A DNA stretch of 24,422 nt from a virus, in IMG/VR virus record IMGVR_UViG_3300004457_000004, positions 10,279 to 34,700 of that record; one strand, 5' to 3'. This document shows, one piece after another, positions 1 through 8,272 of this stretch. The position numbers were made by a program, and so were the translations under genes. The notes under the pieces were generated by a model, which made no database searches, was not told the origin of the DNA, and saw nothing but the letters and a program-made list of their open reading frames with translations. How positions within the stretch are numbered: position 1 is the first letter of the stretch; each line of letters begins with the position of its first letter.

Positions 1-59
1 TTAGGCAAACTGCCTTAGCCATTGTGGGTTTCTACTTTGGCTCATCTCAAATCAAATAA
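1..59 (+). CDS. C-terminal end of a hydrophobic, holin-like protein (partial)
   Basis: Only the last 18 codons are in the window, read from base 3 and ending at TAA 57-59. They give a hydrophobic stretch, ALAIVGFYFGSSQIK, closing with a short polar tail. Ends of this type (VGFYFGSS) are familiar from phage and gene-transfer-agent holin-like membrane proteins, but this fragment is too short to prove that. The next ATG follows the stop directly at base 60. The call rests on the hydrophobic end, the small membrane protein behind it and the late-gene setting. It could be any small phage membrane protein. Confidence 0.55.
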   Translation, partial: RQTALAIVGFYFGSSQIK

Positions 60-215
60 ATGAATGAAATCTTGCAAATCATCGCATCCCTGTGGCCTGT
101 GTCGATCGGTGTCGTTACGCTCATTATTGTGCTGGCTCGCATGCACTATAACATCGAAGCTCTTACGGAGAAAGTCAAAGTCCTGTTTGATTTCCACAAT
201 AAAAGAAAAGATTAA
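60..215 (+). CDS. Small single-membrane-span protein, 51 aa
   Basis: A 51-residue protein starts at the ATG directly after the preceding TAA. Residues 3-26 form one hydrophobic span (QIIASLWPVSIGVVTLIIVL is its core), and a charged amphipathic tail follows (IEALTEKVKVLFDFHNKRKD). One N-terminal span plus a short helical tail is the shape of many phage lysis accessory proteins (XhlA-like or small spanin-like proteins), but there is no diagnostic motif. Its place beside a holin-like C-terminus suggests a lysis or membrane role. There is no Shine-Dalgarno sequence; the upstream bases are A-rich (tcaaataa), so translation may be coupled to the upstream gene. Confidence 0.65.
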   Translation: MNEILQIIASLWPVSIGVVTLIIVLARMHYNIEALTEKVKVLFDFHNKRKD

Positions 216-220
216 ATAGT

Positions 221-352
221 ATGAGTTTATATGAAAACATAAACAAGCGAAAGAAAGCAGGGACCAGTCGCTCAAAATCCAAATCTACAATCTCTAGAAA
301 GGCTTACAAAAATATGAAGGCTGGCTTCCCCAAGCGAAAGAAATGCAAGTAA
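221..352 (+). CDS. Small basic protein, 43 aa, of a type common in marine phages
   Basis: The 43-residue product begins MSLYENINKRKKAGTSRSKS and ends PKRKKCK. About a third of its residues are Lys or Arg and there is no hydrophobic core. I recognise the pattern SLYENINxRKKAGTSR...KAYxNMKAGFPK from unnamed small proteins in many aquatic phage genomes, where it often lies near DUF6321 proteins, as here. A nucleic-acid-binding or virion-packaged role is inference from charge and from the late-gene position. The stop shares its last A with the ATG of the next ORF (taATG). Confidence 0.75.
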   Translation: MSLYENINKRKKAGTSRSKSKSTISRKAYKNMKAGFPKRKKCK

Positions 353-531
353 TGGGTCTTGAGGAGCGTAGAAGAATAAGAAAAAACCTGACGGTTGCCT
401 CGATGAAAGAAAGGCTGAAGGCGTCAAGAGACCTTAAAGAGAAACAATGCGAAAAGTTCACAAAAGTAAAAAAGGAGGGCTTACAGCCGCAGGAAGGTCA
501 TACTTCAAGCGGAAGACGGGAGCAAACCTAA
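352..531 (+). CDS. Small basic protein, 59 aa, overlapping the next gene out of frame
   Basis: It starts at the ATG that overlaps the preceding TAA by one base, an arrangement repeated elsewhere in this genome. A further in-frame ATG at 343 lies inside the upstream gene and is less likely. The first 32 residues are helical and highly charged (MGLEERRRIRKNLTVASMKE). The last 28 residues are read from bases 447-531, which also encode the conserved start of the DUF6321-like protein in another frame. That C-terminal half is therefore probably overprinted, poor in structure and not conserved. No family is recognised. It could be a spurious ORF, but it fills an otherwise empty 94-base gap. Confidence 0.45.
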   Translation: MGLEERRRIRKNLTVASMKERLKASRDLKEKQCEKFTKVKKEGLQPQEGHTSSGRREQT

Positions 532-683
532 AGGCCCCAGTCACAGAATCTAGACCAACTGGCAAAAAAAAAGCTCGCAAGAAGTCATTCTGTGCTAGAA
601 TGTCTGGCGTAAAGGGACCAATGAAAGATTCTAAAGGAAGACCAACAAGAAAGGCTTTAGCCCTGAAGCGTTGGAAATGTTAA
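447..683 (+). CDS. DUF6321-like small basic protein, 78 aa
   Basis: The protein carries the hallmarks of the DUF6321 family found in aquatic phages: an N-terminal GGLTAAGRSYFKRKTGANLK block, a basic linker, the core KKSFCARMSGVKGPMKDSKG, and the end RKALALKRWKC. Two cysteines are present, one in SFCARM and one at the C-terminus. The family's function is unknown; its size, charge and late position suggest a nucleic-acid-binding protein carried in the virion or used in packaging. A stop at 435 in the same frame fixes the start at 447. The only ribosome-binding hint is a weak aaagaga. The gene overlaps the preceding small ORF by 85 bases. Confidence 0.85.
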   Translation: MRKVHKSKKGGLTAAGRSYFKRKTGANLKAPVTESRPTGKKKARKKSFCARMSGVKGPMKDSKGRPTRKALALKRWKC

Positions 684-701
684 AGTTAACCGTATAATAA
701 A

Positions 702-899
702 ATGAGTATTAAAAAGAAAATTACATCAAAGGCAACGCAAGTGCTTCAAAACGCACTAAAAGGCTACAAAAACTCTCGCATGACAGAAGGTCAAAGGCGC
801 AGAGCGGAAGTGCAAAACGTTATCAATCCAAAGAACCCTGCTCTTTCCAGAATGAATGACGACGCTAAAAGGGAGTTCGGAAGAACTATTTTAAAATAA
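702..899 (+). CDS. Small basic protein with MSxKKK N-terminal tag, 65 aa
   Basis: The 65-residue protein starts MSIKKKITSKATQVLQNALK and is rich in Lys, Arg, Asn and Gln. The first 25 residues could form a basic amphipathic helix. A similar start occurs in the genes at 899 and 1443, so these may be members of one set of virion-associated proteins sharing a tag. No known domain is recognised. There is no Shine-Dalgarno sequence; the ATG follows a fully A/T tract (tataataaa). Its TAA shares a base with the next ATG. Confidence 0.7.
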   Translation: MSIKKKITSKATQVLQNALKGYKNSRMTEGQRRRAEVQNVINPKNPALSRMNDDAKREFGRTILK

Positions 900-1240
900 T
901 GTCTTTAAAAAAAGGTAGATCAGGCCTGATAAAAAAGGGCATAGGAGCCCTCAAGGGCAAACTAAGGGAAATCAGGAGCCGCAGGGACCCGTCGGGCAAG
1001 TTGTCCAGCATGGACAGGGCAGCCGAGTCATACAAACGCAAGGAGTTCCTATCCAGTTCGCCTAGGTATTCTGATGGTAGACCTATACCTCAGCTGAAGG
1101 AGCCTGGCAGCCTTAAGGGCCAACTGACCAGAGATCTCAAGAAGTTCTCCGACAAAAACCCCATCACTCCGCCCAGCCCAATAACCCAGAGGCCCCAGCT
1201 TCCCTCTGAGAATGTTTTCGGGCGCAAGCCAGTTCAATGA
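899..1240 (+). CDS. Basic, Pro-rich-tailed protein with shared N-terminal tag, 113 aa
   Basis: The protein begins MSLKKGRSGLIKKGIGALKG, resembling the starts of the products at 702 and 1443. A strongly basic middle follows (REIRSRRDPSGK). The last 30 residues are rich in Pro and polar residues (NPITPPSPITQRPQLPSENV) and probably disordered. No enzymatic motif is visible. The start overlaps the previous stop by one base (taATG), and the stop overlaps the next start as ATGA, so the genes are translationally chained without Shine-Dalgarno sequences. A structural or DNA-contacting virion role is inferred from charge and context. Confidence 0.7.
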   Translation: MSLKKGRSGLIKKGIGALKGKLREIRSRRDPSGKLSSMDRAAESYKRKEFLSSSPRYSDGRPIPQLKEPGSLKGQLTRDLKKFSDKNPITPPSPITQRPQLPSENVFGRKPVQ

Positions 1241-1434
1241 TTGATCCATCCATAATTAAAGCTGCTCGGGCGGGAGTCAAGAGGGTAAAGAGGGAACAGG
1301 GTCGAGACAAAGAGCTGATCTCGGGAGAGTTTGATGTCCCACCCGAACTATCTAAACTTAAAAACAGGACAACGGAGAGCTTGCTACAAGAATACTCTGA
1401 TATAATGAACCAACAAGCCAAACTTAACCAGTAA
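1237..1434 (+). CDS. Small helical protein, 65 aa, unknown function
   Basis: The 65-residue product starts with ATGA overlap on the preceding TGA. It reads as mixed-charge helix: MIDPSIIKAARAGVKRVKRE at the start and TESLLQEYSDIMNQQAKLNQ at the end. It lacks the MSxKK tag of its neighbours and is less basic. The C-terminal segment has heptad-like hydrophobic spacing, so a short coiled coil is possible. No family is recognised. The coupled start and its place between two tagged basic proteins support it as a real gene of the same late mini-cluster. Confidence 0.65.
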   Translation: MIDPSIIKAARAGVKRVKREQGRDKELISGEFDVPPELSKLKNRTTESLLQEYSDIMNQQAKLNQ

Positions 1435-1442
1435 ATAAAATC

Positions 1443-2129
1443 ATGTCATTAAGAAAAAAGATAACTTCAGGATTAATCGGAGGTGCAAAAAAAGTACTCG
1501 AAACCGCCAGGTTAAAGAGAAAAACATACAAGCCCGCAACTCATACAACTGGCCCTAGCGGTAAGCCAAGAAAAATCACTGGCAGGCATGAAAAGGCTAA
1601 GGCGAGAACAGAAGCAGCAAAGAAAACTATTCAAAATAGGAGAACTGTAGGCAGAGTTAGAGCTGCTACTGCTACCGCTGGAGCGGTCGCTGGAGGCGTT
1701 GGATCATACGTAGCTGGAAGAAGATCTGGAGCTGGATCCAACAACAATCAAGGTGGCCCCGCCGCTGGAACCGATAAGCCGTCGAAGCCATCGAAGCCAA
1801 AGTTGCCCAACCCGCTCTCAATGCAAGGCAGAAGTGCTCACAATGAAAATGCAGTTATACGGGCTCGAGAAAAGGCTGCCAAAAAGCCACAAGAGCCAAC
1901 AAGTTTAAAAGACGCATACGCGAACCTCAGTCCAGCCGCTAAAGCGGCCCTGGGATCCAAGAAGAATCCAGTAAAGAAAGCAATCAAAAAAGTCAAGGGG
2001 GCTACCAGGAAAGCAAAGGAAGTCGCGCCGAAAAAAAAGAAGTTGAAGAAAATAACTTATGCGGATGTTAGGGCTGGTCGAGCAACCGCAATGCAGCACA
2101 CAAGATATCGCAATTCTCAAAAGAAGTAA
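1443..2129 (+). CDS. Lys/Ala-rich basic protein with glycine-zipper segment, 228 aa
   Basis: The product is very basic and low in complexity, resembling histone-like or phage internal DNA-binding proteins. It begins MSLRKKITSGLIGGAKKVLE, sharing the tag of the 702 and 899 products. Residues about 75-95 form an Ala/Gly-rich helix (TATAGAVAGGVGSYVAG), a glycine-zipper pattern that can insert in or perturb membranes. After a disordered Gly/Asn/Pro/Lys linker, the C-terminal third consists of Lys/Ala repeats ending in KKKKLKKITYADVRAGR. Packaging with DNA or release during ejection is a reasonable inference, not shown. Bases before the ATG are A/T-rich (aaataaaatc) with no Shine-Dalgarno site. 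Confidence 0.75.
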   Translation: MSLRKKITSGLIGGAKKVLETARLKRKTYKPATHTTGPSGKPRKITGRHEKAKARTEAAKKTIQNRRTVGRVRAATATAGAVAGGVGSYVAGRRSGAGSNNNQGGPAAGTDKPSKPSKPKLPNPLSMQGRSAHNENAVIRAREKAAKKPQEPTSLKDAYANLSPAAKAALGSKKNPVKKAIKKVKGATRKAKEVAPKKKKLKKITYADVRAGRATAMQHTRYRNSQKK

Positions 2130-2150
2130 TGCGCATTGAACTGATAATCA

Positions 2151-4931
2151 ATGTCAATATCCCACAGAACCCACAGGCTGAGGCTAGACGGAAGTCCCTC
2201 CGTAGATCAACTTCACAACGGTCGATACAGACTTACATTTAAATTAAAAAGCACTAATCCCAGTGAGGATTGGTATAACTCAAATAAGGACTCGATATTC
2301 GCAGAATACGGGTCACTTCAGAGCGATGCTTTTGACGGCAATGGCGCTGAGGCTCGAGTGGGAGAGGCATACTCCGACATGCTCCTCGTTAGTGCTTCCT
2401 CTAAGGGGGAAGGAGAAGATTATAGTATCACATTTGTATACGAAACGCTTACGTCTGCATTCGTAGTCGAGTCCGAAAATAAAATCGACTTTGATCTGAA
2501 TGGGCTCAAGCGAGTAGTCAAAACGATTATAGCTAAGTCTGGAACCGCTTATTCAAATGCATTGGGGACTACCCCGCTTAGTAGTGACTCTGAATCATCA
2601 GACAACGAAGTAATACTAGCTAAGTCCGAAGACTATCAACTTAAATCTGAAGAAGGTGGCTTCAGACGCATAACAGAAACATACCTGGAAAAAGGTATAA
2701 TCTCGGTTGATGTAAAAACTAAATACGGGGGCAACGCCGAAACTTCCGCAAACGACTTTCAGATTGCTGAAATTAAAGCAGTAGGATTGACGGCATCGGA
2801 AGCCCTTGCTGCCTCTTTATTGTCAGGATTTGCCGCCTTCGATACAGCGGAAGAGAACTCCCAGGGCCTATCTATCTTCGTATACAGATACACTAAGGGC
2901 TCGGGAGAAATATCCAGAACAACCTCTACCGAGGGTTTAATTACTAACGTAGTAATAACAAGCGTAAATGAAAAGCCCGATTCAACTGGTATTGGAGTTA
3001 TAACCAAGACCGACGTCCAGGCCAGGGAAGACGCCCTAATTTATACTTATACTTTTTCATCTGGATCTGGAACGCTAGAAACGAAGACGAGTAGTAAATA
3101 CAATAACCAGCTCACCATAACTACGGTAAGATCCTTGGATACCGTTCCATCGGTTCCATCTGGAGCTTATCAAGTTAGCGCCAGCAGCGAGTCAAGTGGG
3201 GCTTTTTTAATTCATACTCTTACGTATGCAGCTGGTAGTGGGCAGATAGGAATCTCAGAGGAATCGAGATACGATGACAAGCTCACCATAACTACGAAGA
3301 CACACCTGAATGAAGTTCCTACAATGTCAGCCGCTACAATTAGCACTGATGTTAGGTCTGGGGACTACGGGCAGATATACGTCTACAAGTTTGCGTCTGG
3401 CAGTGGACGGATAGGTATCTCAACAGATTCAAGGTATGGCGGTACACTTACAATTACCACCTTAACACACCTGAACGAAGTCCCGTCTATGACATCAGCT
3501 GCTACAATTAGCACGGATGTCAAGTCTGGGGACTACGGGGATATATACACCTACAAGTTTGCATCGGGCAGTGGGCAGATAGGTATCTCAACGGATCAAA
3601 AATACAATAACAAGCTCACCATAACCACAAAGACATTCCTGAATGAAGTCCCGTCTATGTCAGCGACAACAATTGGGACGGAGGTTAGGTCTGGCGACTA
3701 TGGGGACATCTACACCTATAAGTTTGCATCTGGTGCTGGACGGATAGGTGAGAATGAATCTAAAAAATACGACGACGTAATAACCGTAACAACCGTCAAG
3801 CATTTAAATGAAGCGGCAGAGACTTCGGGCACTATTATTTCTACGGACGAACAGGAGACTGAATTCGGGACCATTTTTAGCGCTACCTTTTATACTGGAG
3901 AAGGTCAGATCCAAGAAGACATCCAAAACCGTTATGATGATAATCTTACCATTACCACGGTAGCAAACATAAACAGCGAGCCCACCGTCCCTGCTGGTGC
4001 TTACTTAATGAAGAGTAGTGTCAGGGATACTGAATACGGCCCCATCACTAGCAAAACCTTCGCAGAAGGAGAAGGTAAAATTGAGGATAGTGACAGATCC
4101 AAAGTAATTTCGATTTCAAGTGGGCTCGACGGAGAAGTCCAGGAAATAAGGGAGAGGCACCTGAATCCACCTTCCGTTCCAGACAAGGGAACGGAATATG
4201 TTCTGGTTTCGGAAAGAAATACAGATGGTGACTTTGGCCAAATATCCGAATACACTTGGATTAAAGGATCTGGAATACTGCGTAAAAGCAAGGAAATTAG
4301 GTCCGATGGGAGTGAAGTTCACACATTTGCTTGCGCAGGAGCTTTTGATGTTGAAACGGATGGCGGAATGACTGGAGCTGCTGGAGAGGATTATTTCTTA
4401 GTATCTGAGGACGTTCAAGCTCAAGAGGGATACGAAATAACTACCTACAAATATTACACTCTTCCAGATAACTATGAAGTAACTTATGTTAAAAGTTTAA
4501 GGACCGCAGACAGAATAGACTTCGACTCGGACCTCGGGCCGCATATTGGCGAGGCTGGGAGCATGGATAGCTTCACAGGGACTAGTTCCGTGTCATTTAG
4601 CATCGATTTACCTGAAAACGCAGCGGTATCTGACCTTGAGCCGTCCGTGGTAATTGGAGAGTCCGTAAGGTGGACAGATGGAACTTTAACCGACAGGAAT
4701 ATGGTTTTCAGAAATGCTTATGCTGATTTTGGTGGGCAGGCTGAAACTGGGGGAGGGACCGAAATATACAGGGGGAAGGCTTACAAGGGATACAACGTAA
4801 ATGTAACTGGTGACACTGTAAACCCATACACTGGCACGTTGACTGTAGGATTTGAAGTGCTCCCCTATATTTCGGTGGGAGGGGTCACTGTATATAAAAC
4901 AACAAAAAGTGAAGTGACAGTAGCAAGTTAA
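2151..4931 (+). CDS. Large repeat-containing virion/tail protein, probable adhesin or fibre, 926 aa
   Basis: The 926-residue protein is dominated by Ser, Thr, Gly, Tyr and Asp with alternating polar/hydrophobic segments, as in beta-structured tail fibres. Residues about 195-715 consist of degenerate tandem repeats of 55-57 residues. Each has a KYxxxLTITTxxxLNEVP segment, a variable Ser/Thr loop, then SGDYGxIYxYKFASGSGxIG. The GSG-type turn occurs nine times (bases 2898 to 4266). The C-terminal 150 residues are a different, non-repeated domain. The + strand late setting and neighbouring 169-aa and 943-aa proteins support a tail or decoration role. No pectinase, sialidase or chaperone motif is recognised, so enzymatic activity cannot be claimed. 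Confidence 0.8.
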   Translation: MSISHRTHRLRLDGSPSVDQLHNGRYRLTFKLKSTNPSEDWYNSNKDSIFAEYGSLQSDAFDGNGAEARVGEAYSDMLLVSASSKGEGEDYSITFVYETLTSAFVVESENKIDFDLNGLKRVVKTIIAKSGTAYSNALGTTPLSSDSESSDNEVILAKSEDYQLKSEEGGFRRITETYLEKGIISVDVKTKYGGNAETSANDFQIAEIKAVGLTASEALAASLLSGFAAFDTAEENSQGLSIFVYRYTKGSGEISRTTSTEGLITNVVITSVNEKPDSTGIGVITKTDVQAREDALIYTYTFSSGSGTLETKTSSKYNNQLTITTVRSLDTVPSVPSGAYQVSASSESSGAFLIHTLTYAAGSGQIGISEESRYDDKLTITTKTHLNEVPTMSAATISTDVRSGDYGQIYVYKFASGSGRIGISTDSRYGGTLTITTLTHLNEVPSMTSAATISTDVKSGDYGDIYTYKFASGSGQIGISTDQKYNNKLTITTKTFLNEVPSMSATTIGTEVRSGDYGDIYTYKFASGAGRIGENESKKYDDVITVTTVKHLNEAAETSGTIISTDEQETEFGTIFSATFYTGEGQIQEDIQNRYDDNLTITTVANINSEPTVPAGAYLMKSSVRDTEYGPITSKTFAEGEGKIEDSDRSKVISISSGLDGEVQEIRERHLNPPSVPDKGTEYVLVSERNTDGDFGQISEYTWIKGSGILRKSKEIRSDGSEVHTFACAGAFDVETDGGMTGAAGEDYFLVSEDVQAQEGYEITTYKYYTLPDNYEVTYVKSLRTADRIDFDSDLGPHIGEAGSMDSFTGTSSVSFSIDLPENAAVSDLEPSVVIGESVRWTDGTLTDRNMVFRNAYADFGGQAETGGGTEIYRGKAYKGYNVNVTGDTVNPYTGTLTVGFEVLPYISVGGVTVYKTTKSEVTVAS
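2898..4277 (+). repeat. Nine tandem ~165-bp coding repeats inside the 926-aa gene
   Basis: The codons for the Gly-Ser-Gly-type turn begin at 2898, 3063, 3234, 3399, 3567, 3732, 3897, 4068 and 4266, giving spacings of 165, 171, 165, 168, 165, 165, 171 and 198 bases. All are multiples of three, so the reading frame is kept. Copies from about 3234 to 3732 are nearly identical in places at DNA level (for example ctcaccataactac and tctggggactacggg), which points to recent duplication or gene conversion. The outer copies have diverged strongly. Confidence 0.9.
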
Positions 4932-5440
4932 TGGCCCAGGACCCGCCAGTATTAGATTTTTTCCCCTCCAGGTTTTCGATAAGTCAAACTTATGGGAGGA
5001 ATGAAGACTTAAATGATTCAGGGGCAAAAATAGAAAACTTGCACCCGTTTCAATTGATTAGCGTTGCAACAGACGCAATTACCATTGCTCCTGGAACCAT
5101 AAATAACCATTACGCTGGCCCAGGTGGAGTAATAGATCACAATGTAGGAACTAGCTTGGATTACTTGGTTCTCGACGTGAACGCAGGCACCAACGGAGTT
5201 TCTAACGCGTCAATTGACATTCAAAGTAGTCCTCCTGACGGGTTTTCTTGGTCGAAGAATTCAGTTCCAGGGAGCTTTCAAGTTCTCCTGGCGGCATTCA
5301 GTGAAGGTGAGTTGTATCAAATAGTTAGAAACAATTTGTATGCTGACATAACGACTGCTCACACTAGTATCAAACAAAACATAAGCATTGGAGAATACGA
5401 TTCAGATATATACTACCAATGGAGAGTTGTTGAAGTTTAG
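4931..5440 (+). CDS. Putative virion protein, 169 aa
   Basis: The 169-residue protein starts at taATG overlapping the previous stop and its stop directly precedes the next ATG. It contains an HPFQ motif (residues 37-40) followed by a segment like VxxGTxNN (APGTINNHY) and ends with a Trp-Arg pair (YYQWRVVEV). I recognise this arrangement, HPF then PGTVNN and a terminal WRV, from many small beta-rich proteins encoded beside tail-fibre genes in phages. Their role is not established; a tail tip or fibre-associated subunit is inferred. There is no signal peptide or membrane span. Confidence 0.7.
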   Translation: MAQDPPVLDFFPSRFSISQTYGRNEDLNDSGAKIENLHPFQLISVATDAITIAPGTINNHYAGPGGVIDHNVGTSLDYLVLDVNAGTNGVSNASIDIQSSPPDGFSWSKNSVPGSFQVLLAAFSEGELYQIVRNNLYADITTAHTSIKQNISIGEYDSDIYYQWRVVEV

Positions 5441-8272
5441 ATGGCTAATTGGCACACCACCCAATATGCGGAGAGTGCATGGGCTTTGGCTGCAGCAGGC
5501 GAATGCTCCGCCCGAACAACCAGTCAGTCGGGGGCGAACGGCGCTACAATGGGCGAAGGGGGTGGGGTAACAACCTTCAGCAGTAGAGCTGTAAATAGCA
5601 ACGGCGACGGCGTAGCAGGAACTACACGTCGAGAAGGAGGAAACAACTACTTCTCGACAACTCAAAACGCAACAACGAGTTCAAATGCAGCCGTAGACTA
5701 CGGTGATTCCGATGACACTCCTAGCCCAAACACGGTCAACGCTGGGGTGAATGCGAACAATGAGTACGTAAGCTACAATAACGTATTAGAGGCTGGTAGC
5801 ACTGCGGTCACCGAAGGCGGAAGCCCTGCGGTAGTAGGGACTAATAGTAACAAAGGGACTTTCAGCAAATATGTTCATAGTATAAAACATTATTTACGCC
5901 TGGGTGTGCCAGCCAAAAATAGTAGGCACACTAATGCAAATAGCGGTAAGTCGGTTGGTGGTACTACATACTCACCAGCAAATGGAAATGGAGGATCTAC
6001 GGCGGGACGAACTACAAGTGGAGGTAATTACAATTCATTTGGTGGTACTACTGGAGGGAGACCTGCCCTGAATTCAACATATGCAACATATTTTAAAAGT
6101 AACACTGGTTTCTCCGACGGAGGAGACACTATGCAGTTGTCACTATCTAGCTATAGTTATAGCCGAGGAATTTTTGCAACCAGGCAGATCGAACAAGAAG
6201 GAAAGAACTCTACGATGGCGGCACAGTGGGACTACACGGCTGCGTATGGCGACTATACCTTTGTGTATTTTGAAGACTCCGATACTTATTACGGTACCAA
6301 GGTAGCCAGGATTACCTACGAGCCCGACAACTACGATTACGGACAACCTGCAAGTGTTGAAAACCCTTATGAAGGCGACGCAGTACCAACTGAAGAGAAG
6401 ATAGAACTTCAGGACTCAAATGGTGAAAACAGTGATTTATCACCTGACGAAGAAACTGGTGATGTTGATGTCCCAGATGCTGAAGCTCCAGATGAAGACT
6501 CCCCAGATTGGGTTGCTCAGATTGGCAGTCAGATTGCGCCAGTATCTAACGTCAGCTACACTTTAACTAATTATACCAATGTGGGGTTCTCTTACGACAC
6601 AAAAACAGCTCGAGGGGCCTATAGTTTTTCACCCGATGCTACATATAAGTCTACCGTCGTCGACTATGGAGACGGAGACGGATATGGAGACGACTACAAC
6701 TACTGCGGAAACATTAATGTGACTCTGGAAAAATACGATATGTATGAATCAGATTCATCCGATACAGACGAAACTCGAAGCGGCAACTATTACAACACTT
6801 ACGGACTTTCAATAGTATACAGCACAACCTATTACGCATTAGGTGGTCAGGTTGGGGTGAAAGGGCGTGAAGAAGTGGGTGGCGATGCTGGGTGGGGTAC
6901 TATTGATGGGTCGGCATTAAGCTATGGAACAAGTGCTTCGGTCGGGCCCAGTAAATACGACAGACTAGTTATGTTCGCGGGTGCTGCCGAGGGAAATTCT
7001 AATGCCACCAGAATGGTTCTTGATGGACAGGGCTACAGAACTCGGCTTAAACCTAAATTAACAAAAACTATAACCTATTGGACCACTAGCTATAACAGTG
7101 AATCAAGATCCAGTATTGGATATTTTGGACTCGGTAACAGCGTGCGGATAAACGATATTTTTACGAGCAGTTATGAAACTCAAGTGTATAATGGAACGGA
7201 AAACCAAGATAATCAATACAATAGTTACAAAGAAGAAGTCTACCAAAGGTCGCATGGTGATCGTCTGGAGGCGAGCAGGGCAGCTTCAACACGAGATAGT
7301 TATGAGTATAATTACGATTATGTATTTTGGGGCGGGGAAGGTATGGTTACCATTACCAAAACACAGCTGGATTACAGTAATTACAGGACCATTTCAACAG
7401 TTCAGACCCGCGCCAGTCTTGAGGACGGTTACGGAGTAACCGAAAAGCAAACGGGATCTTTTGGCTTTAAGGGAGTTTATGCGGTGGGAGGTGAATATAT
7501 TGAATTTTACAGCCAAAGCGCAATTAGTCCTAGACAGGTTAATGTGTTCAAAACGAACACTAATTTGGACCAGGGGGAGGATGCACTTACTCCTCCCGAA
7601 TTAAAGTTTACTGAAGAATATTTAAAGTCTGATATATCTGAGGGGGAAACGATATGGACCTCCATAAGCACAAGGACGGACTCTTTTTGGTCAATACCTG
7701 GGTTCAGTCCTAGTATATCTAAGGCCAAATTTCATCCTATACTTGATACTGTTTCTATTCCAGGTTCATACGGAAGCGTTACCGTAGAGGGGGATAAAAT
7801 TACTCAACTGAGAACCGTTCAACTCACGGTTCCGCGCACGTATAAAGTGGTTGATGATTCGGAGCAACCTCCAGCCACAGATACATTCACTGAAGTCTTT
7901 AGTTTTACTCAAACTTTAGGTAGAACTATAAGTAAGGCAGGGGGCCTACAATATTCCAATACTGGTTACGCTATTGCTGAGCCAGTTGTCCTGTCTCCAG
8001 GTCAGTTTCTACTTACAGGCCAATTATATCTCGGAGGCGGAATGGGATACGATGTTCCAGGGACGGCTAATGTGGGGCCTGGTCATGGATCTCTGATGAA
8101 CGCAGATGGCACAACGGACTTGGGTTACGATGGCCTAAATCGGACAATTCAGCTTGACACTGGACCCATGCTTTACAAGAATCCAGAGGGAGCTCGCTAT
8201 TCTCTGGGAGGCGATGGAGTTGAATATTTCTCTCGAGGCGTAGACCCATACCAAGATTATTATGAGTGCTAA
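5441..8272 (+). CDS. Very large Gly/Ser/Thr/Tyr-rich virion protein, probable tail fibre/spike, 943 aa
   Basis: The first ~220 residues are Gly/Asn/Ser/Thr-rich and low in complexity (runs such as GGTTYSPANGNGGSTAGRTT). A Tyr-rich beta region follows, then an acidic linker at about residues 305-360 (SPDEETGDVDVPDAEAPDED) that looks like a flexible hinge. Residues 365-943 are again beta-rich with many Tyr. The C-terminus (MGYDVPGTANVGPGHGSL, then repeated Gly-Tyr-Asp) is non-repetitive. No enzymatic motif is seen. Size, composition and position directly after two putative tail genes argue for a receptor-binding fibre or spike. The stop overlaps the glycosyltransferase start by 11 bases. Confidence 0.75.
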   Translation: MANWHTTQYAESAWALAAAGECSARTTSQSGANGATMGEGGGVTTFSSRAVNSNGDGVAGTTRREGGNNYFSTTQNATTSSNAAVDYGDSDDTPSPNTVNAGVNANNEYVSYNNVLEAGSTAVTEGGSPAVVGTNSNKGTFSKYVHSIKHYLRLGVPAKNSRHTNANSGKSVGGTTYSPANGNGGSTAGRTTSGGNYNSFGGTTGGRPALNSTYATYFKSNTGFSDGGDTMQLSLSSYSYSRGIFATRQIEQEGKNSTMAAQWDYTAAYGDYTFVYFEDSDTYYGTKVARITYEPDNYDYGQPASVENPYEGDAVPTEEKIELQDSNGENSDLSPDEETGDVDVPDAEAPDEDSPDWVAQIGSQIAPVSNVSYTLTNYTNVGFSYDTKTARGAYSFSPDATYKSTVVDYGDGDGYGDDYNYCGNINVTLEKYDMYESDSSDTDETRSGNYYNTYGLSIVYSTTYYALGGQVGVKGREEVGGDAGWGTIDGSALSYGTSASVGPSKYDRLVMFAGAAEGNSNATRMVLDGQGYRTRLKPKLTKTITYWTTSYNSESRSSIGYFGLGNSVRINDIFTSSYETQVYNGTENQDNQYNSYKEEVYQRSHGDRLEASRAASTRDSYEYNYDYVFWGGEGMVTITKTQLDYSNYRTISTVQTRASLEDGYGVTEKQTGSFGFKGVYAVGGEYIEFYSQSAISPRQVNVFKTNTNLDQGEDALTPPELKFTEEYLKSDISEGETIWTSISTRTDSFWSIPGFSPSISKAKFHPILDTVSIPGSYGSVTVEGDKITQLRTVQLTVPRTYKVVDDSEQPPATDTFTEVFSFTQTLGRTISKAGGLQYSNTGYAIAEPVVLSPGQFLLTGQLYLGGGMGYDVPGTANVGPGHGSLMNADGTTDLGYDGLNRTIQLDTGPMLYKNPEGARYSLGGDGVEYFSRGVDPYQDYYEC

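Noticed and set aside
671-698. Sigma70 promoter TTGGAA-16-TATAAT ahead of the 702 gene as a firm annotation
   Set aside because: The -10 hexamer ends only three bases before the ATG and the area is AT-rich, so it is mentioned only as a weak parallel to the 10306 site.
2898-4277. CRISPR-like array
   Set aside because: Repeats are long, in frame, degenerate and coding, without spacers; they are protein repeats.
2151-8272. Diversity-generating retroelement targeting the tail proteins
   Set aside because: No reverse transcriptase gene, no template repeat and no adenine-biased variable C-terminus with a matching copy were seen in the window.
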